NCBI GenBank assembly: GCA_019400425.1
Contig: JAFREE010000001.1
Location: 558,001 to 622,000 of the forward strand
Direction: 5' to 3'
Length of the DNA stretch: 64,000 nt
Source of the DNA: Hymenochaete sp. R1
Taxonomy: Eukaryota > Basidiomycota > Agaricomycetes > Hymenochaetales > Hymenochaetaceae
This document shows, one piece after another, positions 36,088 to 46,653 of this stretch. Position 1 is the first letter of the stretch; each line of letters begins with the position of its first letter. The position numbers were made by a program, and so were the translations under genes. The notes beneath the pieces were generated by a model. That model worked only from the letters and a program-made list of their open reading frames with translations. It was not told where the DNA came from and did no database searches.

Positions 36088-37455
36088 CTAATACGGAGCT
36101 GGGCGCGCGTGATTTTTCTTTCGGGTTGATTTTTCTCCTTCGTGCTCGATTACTTTCGCTTCATGGATAGTTCTGCATAAAGGACTCTTGCTGAGGTGAT
36201 TTTTACGTCCATCGGCGCGCGCAAAGCGGTGGTTACAGCCGTAGCATGGGATGGTGGGTCGCTCGTGGATTGTTTTGATGTGTCCTGTGAGAGGAGGAGA
36301 TTTGGTCAATACAGACTTAGATGCGATTGCCTAATGAACAGGATGGAGAGAGGGGGGGGGGGGGGATACATATATGAATCGACTTAGAAGCTGACAGCTG
36401 GCAGTCGAGTCACTCCGAAAATGAGGAGGAAGAAAAGGGATAATGAAGTAAGATACGTACGACGCAAGTCGTGCTTCCTCGCGAAGAATAGATCACATTG
36501 CTTCTCCGCCTTCTCGTTGAATCTTGTGCACGCGAATGGTCTCTCTTCTTCGCCTTTCTTCGCTGAGCGAATGCGCTTTATCGCGTGCTTTGGGGCTTTG
36601 TTTGGAGCGCAGAACGTTTTAAGAGGTGTAGCCGAGGCCACACTCGGAATGGGGGCACTCTTGCGCGACTTTCGTTTCGCCGAGCGACGCTGTGCGTCGG
36701 CTTCGACGACCTCATCGAGAGTTGGGATGCGATTGCGAACAGTTCTCTGGGGTGACGAGGTAGGGGTAGCAACGATGCCGAGATCTGGATTGCTCGAAGT
36801 CACGGACAGGCAGGGAGATGCCACAAATGGTCCGAAAGGCGAGAAAAGTTTTTGGGTATCGATGTCCTCAAGCTTTGGGAGAAAAATCGAGTCGTCCTGT
36901 ACCACAATCGACTCCCCAAAGTTGAAGTTCAACATGCCTTGTGTTGCTTCCGAGATACGGTCGACGCTATCCTGGGGAAACAAGTAGTCAAGGGAATCCT
37001 CCACACAGGTTGTTGGAGAGCTTGCGGATGGCGAGCCTGGTATCCATTGTGGTAGTGGTAGGCACCCAAAATTAATGTCGGAAGGCGTTGAAGGTTCTAA
37101 GGTCGACGCTGACGTGCTCGAGAAGGGGCTCGAGCAGTCTCCCTGTAATCCAAACAACTCTAGCATAAGAGTCAGTGTGCGTCGCGTTTGAAATAGTGAC
37201 AAAGATACCTATGGGGAACATATAGTCGAGGGAACTCTCTGGACATAGTGATCGCGGAGGTGCTAGCTGGTTACAAAAGTCGGTGTTGGGGGGCGTGGAG
37301 GGCCTCATGACGGACACAGCGGTGCTCGAAAAGGGACTGCAGCAGTCGCTACCATCGTTTTCGCAATTGTCGTCGTCAAAACGGATGTACTGCCTACATA
37401 GCTCGTCCAATTCGAGTTGATCCATCACTGGAGAGAGCCCAGGAGTAAAGTCCAT
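36088..37455 (-). CDS. C2H2 zinc-finger transcription factor
   Basis: Exons 37209-37455, 36461-37159 and 36088-36284 on the minus strand join in phase to 380 aa. The N-terminal 155 residues contain a degenerate internal duplication: each copy has a CxSPFSST..PSTP block and ends SLDYxFP, one in exon 1 and one in exon 2. A basic S/K-rich segment follows (RRSAKRKSRKS). Two fingers end the protein. The first is C-x10-C-x12-H-x4-H (FACTRFNEKAEKQC to IKTIH), split by intron 2. The second is C-x2-C with a distal His and Cys (IPCYGCNHRF, HLSKSPLC), so C2HC-like. Wide first-pair spacing is seen in several fungal regulators. Target genes cannot be inferred. A long, purine-rich (CT-rich in sense) leader lies upstream. 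Confidence 0.85.
36285..36460 (-). other. 176-nt intron with a 14-G homopolymer
   Basis: Intron 2 of the zinc-finger gene is three times the usual length here. On the + strand it contains 14 consecutive G (36,352-36,365), which is C14 in the transcript. The flanking exons join in phase inside finger 1. Confidence 0.75.
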
Positions 37456-39590
37456 AACGAAGGAAGGAGGGAGAAGGGAAAGGCGACATTGTAGTCGTCG
37501 AGCCTTGTTAATGAGGACGGATGATAAAGTCGGTGTTCGGGTTGCCGTAAGGAAGGGAGGGTGGAGAAAAGATGAGCGAGGTCGTCACCAGGTCTGATGA
37601 AAGGCAAACTCATTTCTTAGCTGGGCGAAGCGAGGGGACGGAGCTCGTTGTAAACGACATCGTTTCAGCTAGAATAGAATCGAGTGTACAAAAAGGCGAG
37701 ATCCCCGCGTTCCCATTGAAAGACGGAGAATGGAGGGAGACGACTCGACTCAATGCCTTTCTCTGGTTGTTCTCCCAAGTAAGATGAAAAGGCATATTCC
37801 CTTCCGCGAATAAGAAGAACCCTGAGTGATTTGGTGTCCTTCTTGATGGCGTTGATATGGGAGAGCGAGAATCCCGAGACGAAACGAACATCCGATTTCC
37901 ACGAAACGAATGAACGAGGAGAAAGAACGAAGAGGGCGGACAAGAAAGGGAGATGAATGTATGCGCGTGCGCGTGAAAAGGCAAGATGCAACACGAGATA
38001 CGCGAGGCAGGATGACTCGATCGACCGTGAGAAAGACGCGACTAAACCGGACAAAGCATTGATTCTCCCGTCCGCTCTTTACCCGCCCCCCATTCAATCC
38101 TTCTCGCCTCGCCCGCGTCTGCGCGAATCGGATCCTAAATTCTCTACTCGATTTTCATATTCGTCCGTCGTTTCTAGCCTTGTGCTTGTCTTATTTGCGT
38201 TTGTGGGTGCGGTGCGTGGTAACAGCGCCCTTCTTTTATCCCTCCCGAGATTCACGGGCCGTACCAACAAGATTGGCTGATAACGAGTCGTTCTTCTCCA
38301 ATTCATTCTGCCTCGAGGCGCGAAACTTAAAGAGTCGAATCGCTCTCACTCCGTTATTAGTGCCTCTTACCCGAATTTGTTTTTGACCACGACGACCGAT
38401 AAATGAATAGCTTTACTCTTTTTGTAGAGTGTCGAGCTTGGATCACATCGACATCGGGAGAATGCAAGGCATTCAATGGCTTTAGGCGCCGTCCCTTGGT
38501 CCCAGTCCACTGTCGAAAGACCAGTTCGCGGAACTCAATCATGAAGTTTTATTTGAATGACTGGCTCCGTTCGGAGACGTAGAAGCCAAGGCTTCGTGGT
38601 CATTCGCACTAATTCTCATTAAGAGACGCCGAAGCTTCCTGCGAATCTTGTCGCCACAATACCTAAGCACGAAAGGCGCTGAGATCCGACAGTGCTCGAG
38701 ATCGTATGCTGACATGAGAAATTGCATTGCAAATAGCTATTCTCTAATGAATATCATCATCATCGAAGTTTCTCATTGTCCTTTCTAACTGCCTTTAGCG
38801 ACAACAGGGAGACTCGTAAAAGCATCCATTTTTAATACTTGTGTCTACAACGTCCCTCAAAACCCTGAATGAATGTACTTACAGCTTGGATGCAATTCAC
38901 GATGGCCTGCCATCGTTAGCCCGCGTTGCGTCCATTATAGCACGAGCCTGAAAGTGTGGAACCCGGCGCCGACGAATAACCCTAGTTGAGACAAGAGTAC
39001 AAGCGACTGGTCAGCTTCTATACATTCAAAGCACAGCCTTATAAAATTTCAAGCAGATGCAAGTGCGCACACGGACAAGGGAACACGTGTTTGAGCGAGA
39101 ACAGCCTCCCGCCCGTTCTCGCAGCGAATGACATCTAACTGAGAATAGAAACGGGAAAGGCCACTACTCACATTTGACGAATGTTTGAAAGGAGAGTCCA
39201 GTCTGAGAACGCGCTGCCGATGTCTGTGATGCTTCTTCTGAGGAGCTCGTAGAAGTCGTCGTCATCGTTCCCTCTTTCCCATTTCTTTTACAGAGAAAAA
39301 AAGAAGACAGAACGGAAGAGTTCGCCGAACAGCCGAATCCCAACGAGGAAGGGAAGAATTATTTTGAAATGCCGTCGCGCGTGTCGGAATCGTAGTCGGA
39401 TATCGGATGTAGTGCATCACACAACAATTCCGTTGAAACCGGGAAGTAGTTAAAAGGAACGACATTGATATTGAACAAAGCGAGGCATGTCCAAGAGTCA
39501 GTTTCGAAGGTTAGATAACAGAGGAATAATGGAATGAGCGTTTTTCTTCTGCACAATGTAATGCCACCGCTTTCGTAGCAGATTGAAAAC
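37456..39590. other. 2.1-kb region upstream of the zinc-finger gene
   Basis: The stretch 37,456 to about 38,280 is C/T-rich on the minus strand, the sense strand of the zinc-finger gene, and looks like a long promoter and leader. Overlapping minus-strand ORFs of 115-129 codons there (37,610-38,097) could be upstream ORFs. A possible small gene lies at 38,935-39,265. The rest (38,300-38,930 and 39,270-39,590) shows nothing recognisable. Confidence 0.45.
38935..39265 (-). CDS. possible small gene, about 46 aa
   Basis: A minus-strand ATG at 39,265 is preceded by a CT-rich tract like other starts here and opens an S/T-rich frame of 31 codons. It ends at a strong donor (AAAT|GTGAGT, intron from 39,171). 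Joining to the acceptor CTAG at 38,982 restores the frame and gives a short hydrophobic tail (WLFVGAGFHTFRLVL) and a stop. The intron would be 190 nt, longer than typical. No family is recognised; it could be a micropeptide gene or chance. Confidence 0.25.
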
Positions 39591-42500
39591 TCACAGAACA
39601 AGCTAGAAGAAACATCAATTAAAAAAAGAATTCAAGCATGTCAGTGACTTTCCGCGCGAGAAGCACACGAAAATACCTACCAGTGCCAGATGTCCACCAA
39701 CGACAGGCCGAGCTCTGAACGCCTCTTCGCTGCCATCCGTTGTCTCGTACCAATCGCCCAACGGCGCATTGCCATTCTGATCGGACGCATACTTGGTCAC
39801 GGCATCCACGAACATGTCACGGGAAGAATTGTCAGAGACAACGCCTGCAGTCCAAATCTCCCAGTCTGTCGGTTCGAATAAGCACCGAGGGTTCTGCGAT
39901 TCAGAAATGGAGGAAGGCCTTACCTGATTTTGTGTACGTATGACTGGCCCAATCAAAGGAAGTCAGAGAATATTCGAGTCATAATTTTGTATCTCGACAC
40001 ACCGCGTATCGAGAGGGATACCAAAGCTATTGAACTTTGTCTTATACCACGATGTTTCTGCAATCAAACAGATATTAGCAAAGGTAAAGAGTGAATAAAA
40101 CACTACCTACGCATGTCATAGACTGACTGAGGGAACAAATTAGTCTTGAGGAGCTTGTCGGCCAAAAGATTGTAGGCAAGGCCCCAGCTCGAGTCATTAC
40201 CATACTAAAATTTATCATCAACCTCCTTTTTCACCGTCAGAGTCTTCAAACCATACCGAGAGCGTCAAGTGATCACCGCTCGATGCAATTGCTAAGCCTT
40301 GCCATTGTTCGACGTATGAAGATGCAATATCCTAAAGAAAATCATCAGCGACTCAGTGTCAATTCGAGACTCTGTGCCACTTACACTGTAGTTCGATTGC
40401 CTCGCGGAGTCTCCCAAAATGCCGGCAATTTCGGACATGGCTTTAATTCCGATAATCCCCTTGATAGCAAGATTAGTTTGGTTCGCGAGAGAGCCAGCGA
40501 AGTCGTCTGTGGAGATCTGGTTCGCCGGAATCAGCGAGTCCGTGATGAGAAACTGCGTCCATTGATCCAGGAGGTCAAACTATGGGCAAAAGTGTTAAAT
40601 AACATGCGAAAATCAGAGCTCGAACCCCTCACATAGGTGGTAATCAATGATTTATCATCAGTTGCTTGAGTGTAGCTCAAGGACATGATGAGCATATTTC
40701 CACTCTCTGAAGGAAATTGAAAAAAAAATGAAAAATAAACAAACAGGTAAATGGGAAACGGATTGCCAAGCTTGCATACCTTCAACTGGCATTGGCTCAT
40801 CCTTGCCTTTATACATCGTGTTGGCTTCAGTGAGAGCCATGTAGAGTTGTCATTCTAACTCACCGTCATTGTGGCCTAGTGCCTGAGGGTAATGAGCACC
40901 TACAAGGCGTCCTCAACAAAGATGCATCGGAAAAAGTGAGAAAGACTAACCAAGATCATGTACGCTGTACTTGTTTGGATATTGGCCAGTAGCTTGATAG
41001 CGGAAGATGGGTTCCAGAAGATCACGGCCGAGTGCCGGATTGGTATACAAGTAAATTGGCCAGGCAGGGTATATAACGTCCACGGTATTCATGTTCTTCA
41101 AGACCGATTAACATGGTGATTTAAAATAAGGTGGGGTCAGAACTTACACCGTTGCTAGAAATTTCTGCAATTATTTGTTAGTAGAAGAACTTTCAGAGCA
41201 CACACGGGCTTACCCTTCATGAAGATCAAAACATCACTAGTGTTGTAAGATCCATCGGAGTTCTTTGAAACTGTGATCTCGGTCGTAGCAAAGGCTTGAC
41301 GAATAGACAGAGCCACAATCGAGGCATAGTTTGATGAAACAGCCGAGGCATCGCTCTGCACTTGAGAATCAAGGTTTTTCGCAGATTGGACTGCATTTGA
41401 GTAATCGCCGAGGAAGAACGAAATCTAAGTTTACTGCGCATTAGTATGAGATCACAAAGTCAAAAGCTTACAAATAACGTACAGCATCAATGGGGCTCGA
41501 GTATTTACTCAGAAAGTAAACGTGCCTGTCTTGTAGCTGATCGTTTGCGACGATATATTCCACGACAGGATCTCGGGCGTGCCCGATGGAGAAAACGGAA
41601 GGCGATGTCGCCTCGGAGGTGACAGTGCCTAAGTCATCAGCAAAGGCGAAAACGGGCCAATTGTCCGAGACGGCGCGGAAGTTAGTGTCCTCGGAATTGT
41701 CGAGTTTCCCGTTTCCGATGAATTGCCCGCGAACGATGAGGTCTTCACCTGTTTGGTAAGTCGTAGCAGAACCCTGAAATAAAAGTTCAGCAGGTCCTTC
41801 TTCGTGTATGCAATGCACTAGAAATACCTTAGTATAGGAGTAAAACGCAGAACCCTCTGTCTTCGGAATCAGTTTCACCCCGCACACGAATCAAACGGGG
41901 CTACATACGCTGAATATGGTCGTTGACCTCGGAGAAGTTGCTCTGGTCCTCCAATTGCACCTGGTGAGTAATGATATCTGCGGCATTTGTCGACCAGTTA
42001 GCGACCAGGCTATTATTCCCTGATATCCATTCCGCCGAGATGTCAGTGTAGATTTGAACTGAATGAGATCCACCATCGTTCGCTGCAGCGGACAAGGCCA
42101 AGTACGAAAAGGGTAAAGATTGACGAAGGAGGTCTCCCGGCTGTCTGGGCTTCAGCAAGGAGGAACCATAATCGACAAACGAAAACGCTCACCTCCACAG
42201 GACTCAAAAAGGTTGCCGTCAAGTCAACAGGCCCGGCACTCAAAATGAACTCGCTCTGAGTCGATGTAAACTAAGAGAGCCATTTTCTCAGCGATTCTGT
42301 CCATTACAACAATGATAAGGCCCAAACCTTCAAACTCTTCTGGGTGGCTTTTTGCACTGTCATGTTGGCAACGATAGGGTCACCGAGGAACTTATAGACG
42401 GTGCCGTCGACGCGGATATAGCCTGCCCATCCGAGTGCCTGCGATGAGGAACCCCATGAGTACTAACGCACGCTCTGAGACACCGAGGATGCTCACATTG

Positions 42501-42744
42501 CCATTCCAAAAGGTCGGCCAGACGTCATTCAACGCGTTGCCTGATCCTTGAGGGAGCCAGGTTGACAAGTACGGTGTGCGAACGGCAAGGGGCACAGAGC
42601 TACAGAATTTGAATTGTTGAGCATACTCGTTCACAATGCGGATGTTTTTACTCACGATGGGTTGAATGGCGTCGCAGTCCAATTGACAGCAGCGACTGCT
42701 GTCTGCACACCAACGACTACGAAAAGAAACAGACTTGCCCACAT
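39591..42744 (-). CDS. gtaA: secreted glutaminase, GtaA family
   Basis: Extracellular L-glutaminase of the DUF4964/DUF5127/DUF4965 type, releasing glutamate from glutamine. Twenty exons (high to low): 42656-42744, 42497-42599, 42328-42438, 42193-42270, 41909-42140, 41828-41856, 41483-41773, 41214-41424, 41148-41164, 40951-41095, 40864-40899, 40780-40806, 40633-40706, 40385-40579, 40257-40331, 40204-40111, 40057-40003, 39943-39924, 39865-39681 and 39602-39591. The 2,079-nt frame closes at 692 aa, the family length. A signal peptide (MWASLFLFVVVGVQTAVAA) leads into VPLAVRTPYLSTWLPQG and NDVWPTFWNGN. Later marks are VIYPAWPIYLYTNPALG, HYPQALGHNDGKDEPMPVEE, WTAGVVSDNSSRD and ARPVVGGHLAL at the end. 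Several NxS/T sites fit secretion. Exons 9, 18 and 20 are 17, 20 and 12 coding nt. Confidence 0.93.
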
Positions 42745-43424
42745 ATTTGTAGGCCTCGAACGTAAGGACATTATCGAGTATTATCGCGTTATATATAAGA
42801 ATAGGAGCGGAACTTGGAATGTCTTTGAATGCTTCTACCACAGAGAGTTATTAATAGCGTTGAAGAACCGGTCAGCTGCTCGTTGAAAGCACAAGAAACA
42901 TGAAAAAAGATGGGAGACGTCGTGCGCTGGCAAGGGACACGGGCTCAGAGTGAGAAGAAGAAGCTTAAGAGGAACTGAGTGAAACGGCGAGCGTCCTTTG
43001 CGGGAGAGAACATAAATGTAGATGTTGACCAATATTGGTGCCAAGGTTCGGATCAAAAGGCAGTACGGGCGATCTCATTGTCGCTATCGGGTAGCGGTTA
43101 GGTGCGCTTGGAGACTGATCTCGGGCCAAGCGGCCATATGCTTGCCAAAGAGGCAGGGTAAAGGTATTAATTGCAGTCCGTGCGCTGATCGAAAAGTGCG
43201 GTCGTAATGCGGCGTCGACTCGAGCGCGGTCTGAAAATATCAACACACTAGTACTGAACGTTCATGACATACCAGACTGCCGTCTTAATTTTTTTTCCTC
43301 AAAAAACTTATTATCATTTAGAGCGAAGCCTCAAGAATTACACCATTCTAACGGGAGTGCGTGGAAATCTTTATTTTGATCGCTTTCTTCTAGGGACGCT
43401 GACACTGACTCTAACCCTGACACT
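42745..43424. other. gtaA promoter and CAP1 3' region
   Basis: 680 bp between the gtaA start (going left) and the end of the first CAP gene, also on the minus strand. On the minus strand the part just upstream of gtaA is C/T-rich. No gene is seen. Confidence 0.5.
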
Positions 43425-44174
43425 TTACGATACGTTTTGCCTAAAAATATACAATCAGACCACGGAAATGACTGAAAACACTAAGCTTACGGGAATCTAC
43501 CAATGACGTTTCCGGGAGGATAGTACTCGCAGACGACATAGTTGGCTTTCTAGGTGTAAAATTAGTCTATGATGACTCGAGAAATGGAGAAGGTAACTCA
43601 CCCCGTAGCTCGCGGGGAAGATTGTGCCTCCGGCGCAAGACGTCAGGGCACACCCAAGTTGATTTGTTCCCTTCCACACAACCTGGGTATAGTGCGATGG
43701 CTGAGGATTGTTGGGATTATATTGTGCTAGAAGTAAAGTGAGCAATGTCTTTCACGTCGACTTGTAGCATCACTAACAAATCTCACTAATCCAAGAGTTC
43801 ACTGCACTAGTAATTTTGTAGCCGCTCCCAGTACCAGCTGCAAGGTTCTCTGGGGGCAGGATAAGTTTTGCACAAACCAAAGGATATGCTAACAACTTAC
43901 CACCATAGGGCCCAAGTGTACCGCCCGAGTGCTTGAAGACACATCTATCTGACCACTTTTGAGCAGCTGCTGCCAGTGTGTTGTTCCAAACCAAGTTAGA
44001 GGCACTGTGCTTCGAACGGACGTTGTTGTGTAGGGAGAGATATGTGGAAACGTCCGCGTTCGAAGCACGACTACCATTCGGAGAGGCTGGCACTGATGAT
44101 ATCACCACAGCATACGCCAAAGGCGACAAGAAAAAAGATAGAGCAAATGCTTTCAGGTACATAGAGAAAAACAT
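43425..44174 (-). CDS. secreted CAP/PR-1 (Pry-like) protein, short form
   Basis: Secreted CAP-superfamily protein; fungal relatives bind sterols or fatty acids and some act during host contact. Exons 43901-44174, 43778-43849, 43602-43726, 43491-43549 and 43425-43440 join in phase to 181 aa. A signal peptide (MFFSMYLKAFALSFFLSPLAYA) is followed by a short linker and the CAP fold: LHNNVRSKHSASNLVWNN, WSDRCVFKHSGGTLGPYGEN, then HYTQVVWKGTNQLGC and NYVVCEYYPPGNVIG. The His and Glu of the CAP cavity and the disulfide cysteines are present. The last intron (50 nt) and 16-nt exon (ending PQNVS) match CAP2. An ATG 15 nt upstream is in frame; the chosen one aligns with CAP2. Confidence 0.9.
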
Positions 44175-44410
44175 CGCGTGTAGGATCAACTTCAGATCGA
44201 GCTCTGGAGCTTTGTGAAGTTGAAGGAGAAAGTAATAAGTTTAATGGCGCCCATTTCGACTCGGCTTTATAGGCATTCTTCAAGAACAGACGGTACTCTA
44301 AAGGATTAGTGCGATGTTACTTGTGAATGACTGATTTGTCAAAAGTCAGAAACATGGGAATAATATGAAACTCCTGTTTCCCCTAGTGTTTTTCATGGAT
44401 CGAGACCGCA

Positions 44411-44428
44411 TCCGCATCCGGATGCGGA
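44411..44428. promoter_or_regulatory. 18-bp perfect palindrome upstream of CAP1
   Basis: TCCGCATCCGGATGCGGA reads the same on both strands and lies about 240 bp before the CAP1 start codon. It contains inverted CCG/CGG half-sites, as bound by dimeric fungal regulators. The binding role is inference. Confidence 0.5.
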
Positions 44429-45180
44429 GGACTACTTGGCTTTTTCAGGTAGCCCTTTAGCACTTCCACGACTCTCGACACTAGTACTGATGACCCAGTC
44501 CCCTTCTAGCCATATTTATCATCTTGATGTCCGTTCATTTTGACTCTCCGACATAAATCCATGCATCAATCCACGTCACAGGAAGTGGTGGGTCTAGCTA
44601 CGCGCCTCACAAGTGCCAGGATCGATTCTACAAGACCGAGTGTCAATGGTGGCTTTAGAACAAACGCCACTGGCATTTAATGGTGGTTTCACGACGGTCA
44701 TGCGCATGAGATAGACGTTTTATCAACGAAGTCCGTAAGTCTAAAAAATTGCCATTTGTTGGTGGGAATAATTCTAGATCTGAAAAGGAAGAGAAGACGC
44801 ACAATGGAAGGCATTAGATTGGTTGGCAATGGCAGTTGACTGAAACAAGGTCGGGGAGAGGCCTTAAGGCCCTTCGGTCCGCCTTCAGAGAAGAGAAATC
44901 TCTCGATGTCACCTTTTCCGATGGCTTTGAGGTAAGTGACCTTCCTTTGCTAGTAGAAGCCGCTGTTATCCCATCAAATCTTCCCCCCCACTTTTTTTTA
45001 CTTTGGATAGTTGTTATGAGAATATTCGCAAATATAGTAGGCTCAAAACGTACTCGCAGAAAGCTTTGTAAAAAAACCCATTATGCTTGAAGGAGGCATC
45101 AATTCCTTCCTACGATATATCACTTCAAAGAGTATGGTTTTTCCGTGATTATGACTTTAGGTAGTCCAGATCATGTATGA

Positions 45181-45194
45181 GAATTCGGCACGAG
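45181..45194 (+). other. match to EcoRI cDNA-library adaptor
   Basis: GAATTCGGCACGAG is identical to the adaptor end known from lambda ZAP cDNA libraries. It is either a chance 14-mer or a trace of foreign sequence in the assembly. Confidence 0.5.
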
Positions 45195-45586
45195 CACGGC
45201 AGATATGGCGACCAAATTTCGAAAGATCCATGCAAAGTGATAGTCTACAGCGTAGCTAAGAACAGCACCAGTTATTGGACAATTGGATATGTCTCCTTCG
45301 GCAGTCTTCATGTTTTCGGGGGCGAACTCCATCGACCATGGGACCTCAGACGCCGGAGCATGCCAGAATATGCACCCTCGTCGTTCCCCTCTGTGGAATT
45401 AGAGAAAAGCAGCGATTACGATGCGCTTTACCGATCCTATCGAGAGGTGACGTTAGTCTTGATGAAAAAGACTCTGGGATAACTCACACAGATTGCTACT
45501 AAGGGTGCTTTGACCCTATTCGGTAACAATGGTGGCAGTTTGTTAACACCGAGCCCTGTAAAATCGTGTTGTCTAAGCCATCTAAT

Positions 45587-45820
45587 TCAAACCTTCAGCG
45601 GTCCGTAGTTCATTTGGAACTTTGAGACAACACCGTTGATAGCTGAAAGCGCATTCTCATAGACACAGTCAGAAGACAAAGTTTGCTCGGTCAGTTCTGA
45701 GACACCTGTATTAAAGCCTGTGGAAGATCCCTCAGGGGAGTTCCTCTGGTCGTGGTCCAAGGCACTATTTGAGTCCCGCTCGGATTCAGGTTCGGTGACA
45801 CTGGCACTGGACTGCGACAT
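45587..45820 (-). CDS. possible gene fragment, S/E-rich ORF
   Basis: A 77-codon minus-strand ORF starts with good context (CTTCCACC before the ATG) below a CT-rich stretch. The protein is S/E/D/N-rich, with a possibly folded end (NALSAINGVVSKFQMNYG). A donor-like AAG|GTTTGA lies at its 3' end, but I could not build a convincing next exon. It may be a small gene, a first exon, or a relic. No family is recognised. Confidence 0.22.
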   Translation of the reverse strand: MSQSSASVTEPESERDSNSALDHDQRNSPEGSSTGFNTGVSELTEQTLSSDCVYENALSAINGVVSKFQMNYGPLKV

Positions 45821-46653
45821 GGTGGAAGGGATAGGAAGAGTGGGAGATGAAAAGGAAGAAATGACGCGTCGCGACGCGTTCTGGTCGTCTCGGCTAAATA
45901 TCTTCGCGTTTACACGTGATGTATATTACGTAGTTCGTTCCACAAAATTGAAAATCCAGAATGAAATGACATCGTCGGGGCTTCTCGTTGCTGCTCTCGT
46001 GATGTGGGAAAGCCGGTCATAGGGTGCCTTCTTCAATGTCAATACACTTAGACCTACGAATATGGGCGCGAAACACACGACGAACGGCTTATCGTTCGAC
46101 CATTTCTCACTTCATTCAGCATGTCCGTATTCTCTGACCATGCCTTCAAGCCAACTCCAGCAAGTATTCCCCAAGAATATGAACACGCAAACCTAAGAGT
46201 GGGCTTTCCTGAAGATGCTAAGATCCCAACAGTATTGGGCGTATAAAGTTTTTCTAGATCATGTCGAGGCTAAATTCAAATGCTGCATAGAGGACACTCT
46301 CAGATGCGAATGTAGAATGTATCCAACATCATTTCGACTTTCCTATGCGGAGGCGGTAACGATGCAAGTCGTTTCCGATTGAGAATCAAGGCACTGGTGA
46401 CCATAATATCCGCTCAAAGATGGAATGACTAAATTAGTGAGTGGAATAAACATACTACTTTCATCGTGATTTATAACAGTAGGATCCAAAAGGAAGAGTG
46501 TCTCACGCTCTTTTCTACGTAGTAATCAAGAAGAAAGTTCTTTGCCATCACTTCGTTATTAAAATAAGGGAGAAATTACAAAAGATCACAATGTCGAAAT
46601 AAGAGCGTTTTGGCAGAATAACGGTGCATATAGGGAACAATTTTAACTCTTAT

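Larger units (their letters stand above)
44175..46653. other. 2.5-kb gene-poor spacer between the CAP paralogues
   Basis: No robust gene. The part next to CAP1 is its promoter and includes an 18-bp perfect palindrome at 44,411-44,428. At 45,181-45,194 there is a GAATTCGGCACGAG string. A short minus-strand ORF starts at 45,820. The remainder, especially 46,020-46,650, is A/T-rich and featureless by eye. Confidence 0.5.

Noticed and set aside
36421..36987. 188-aa + strand ORF
   Set aside because: Antisense to exon 2 of the zinc-finger gene; no splice logic or similarity of its own.
44836..44931. + strand ORF ending at a GTAAGT donor, with a DVTFSDGFE stretch
   Set aside because: No in-frame ATG and no downstream exon that continues it; too little to call a gene.
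45548..45600. 37-nt intron to extend the ORF starting at 45,820
   Set aside because: Shorter than any trusted intron here (minimum 42 nt), and the continuation gives no recognisable protein.
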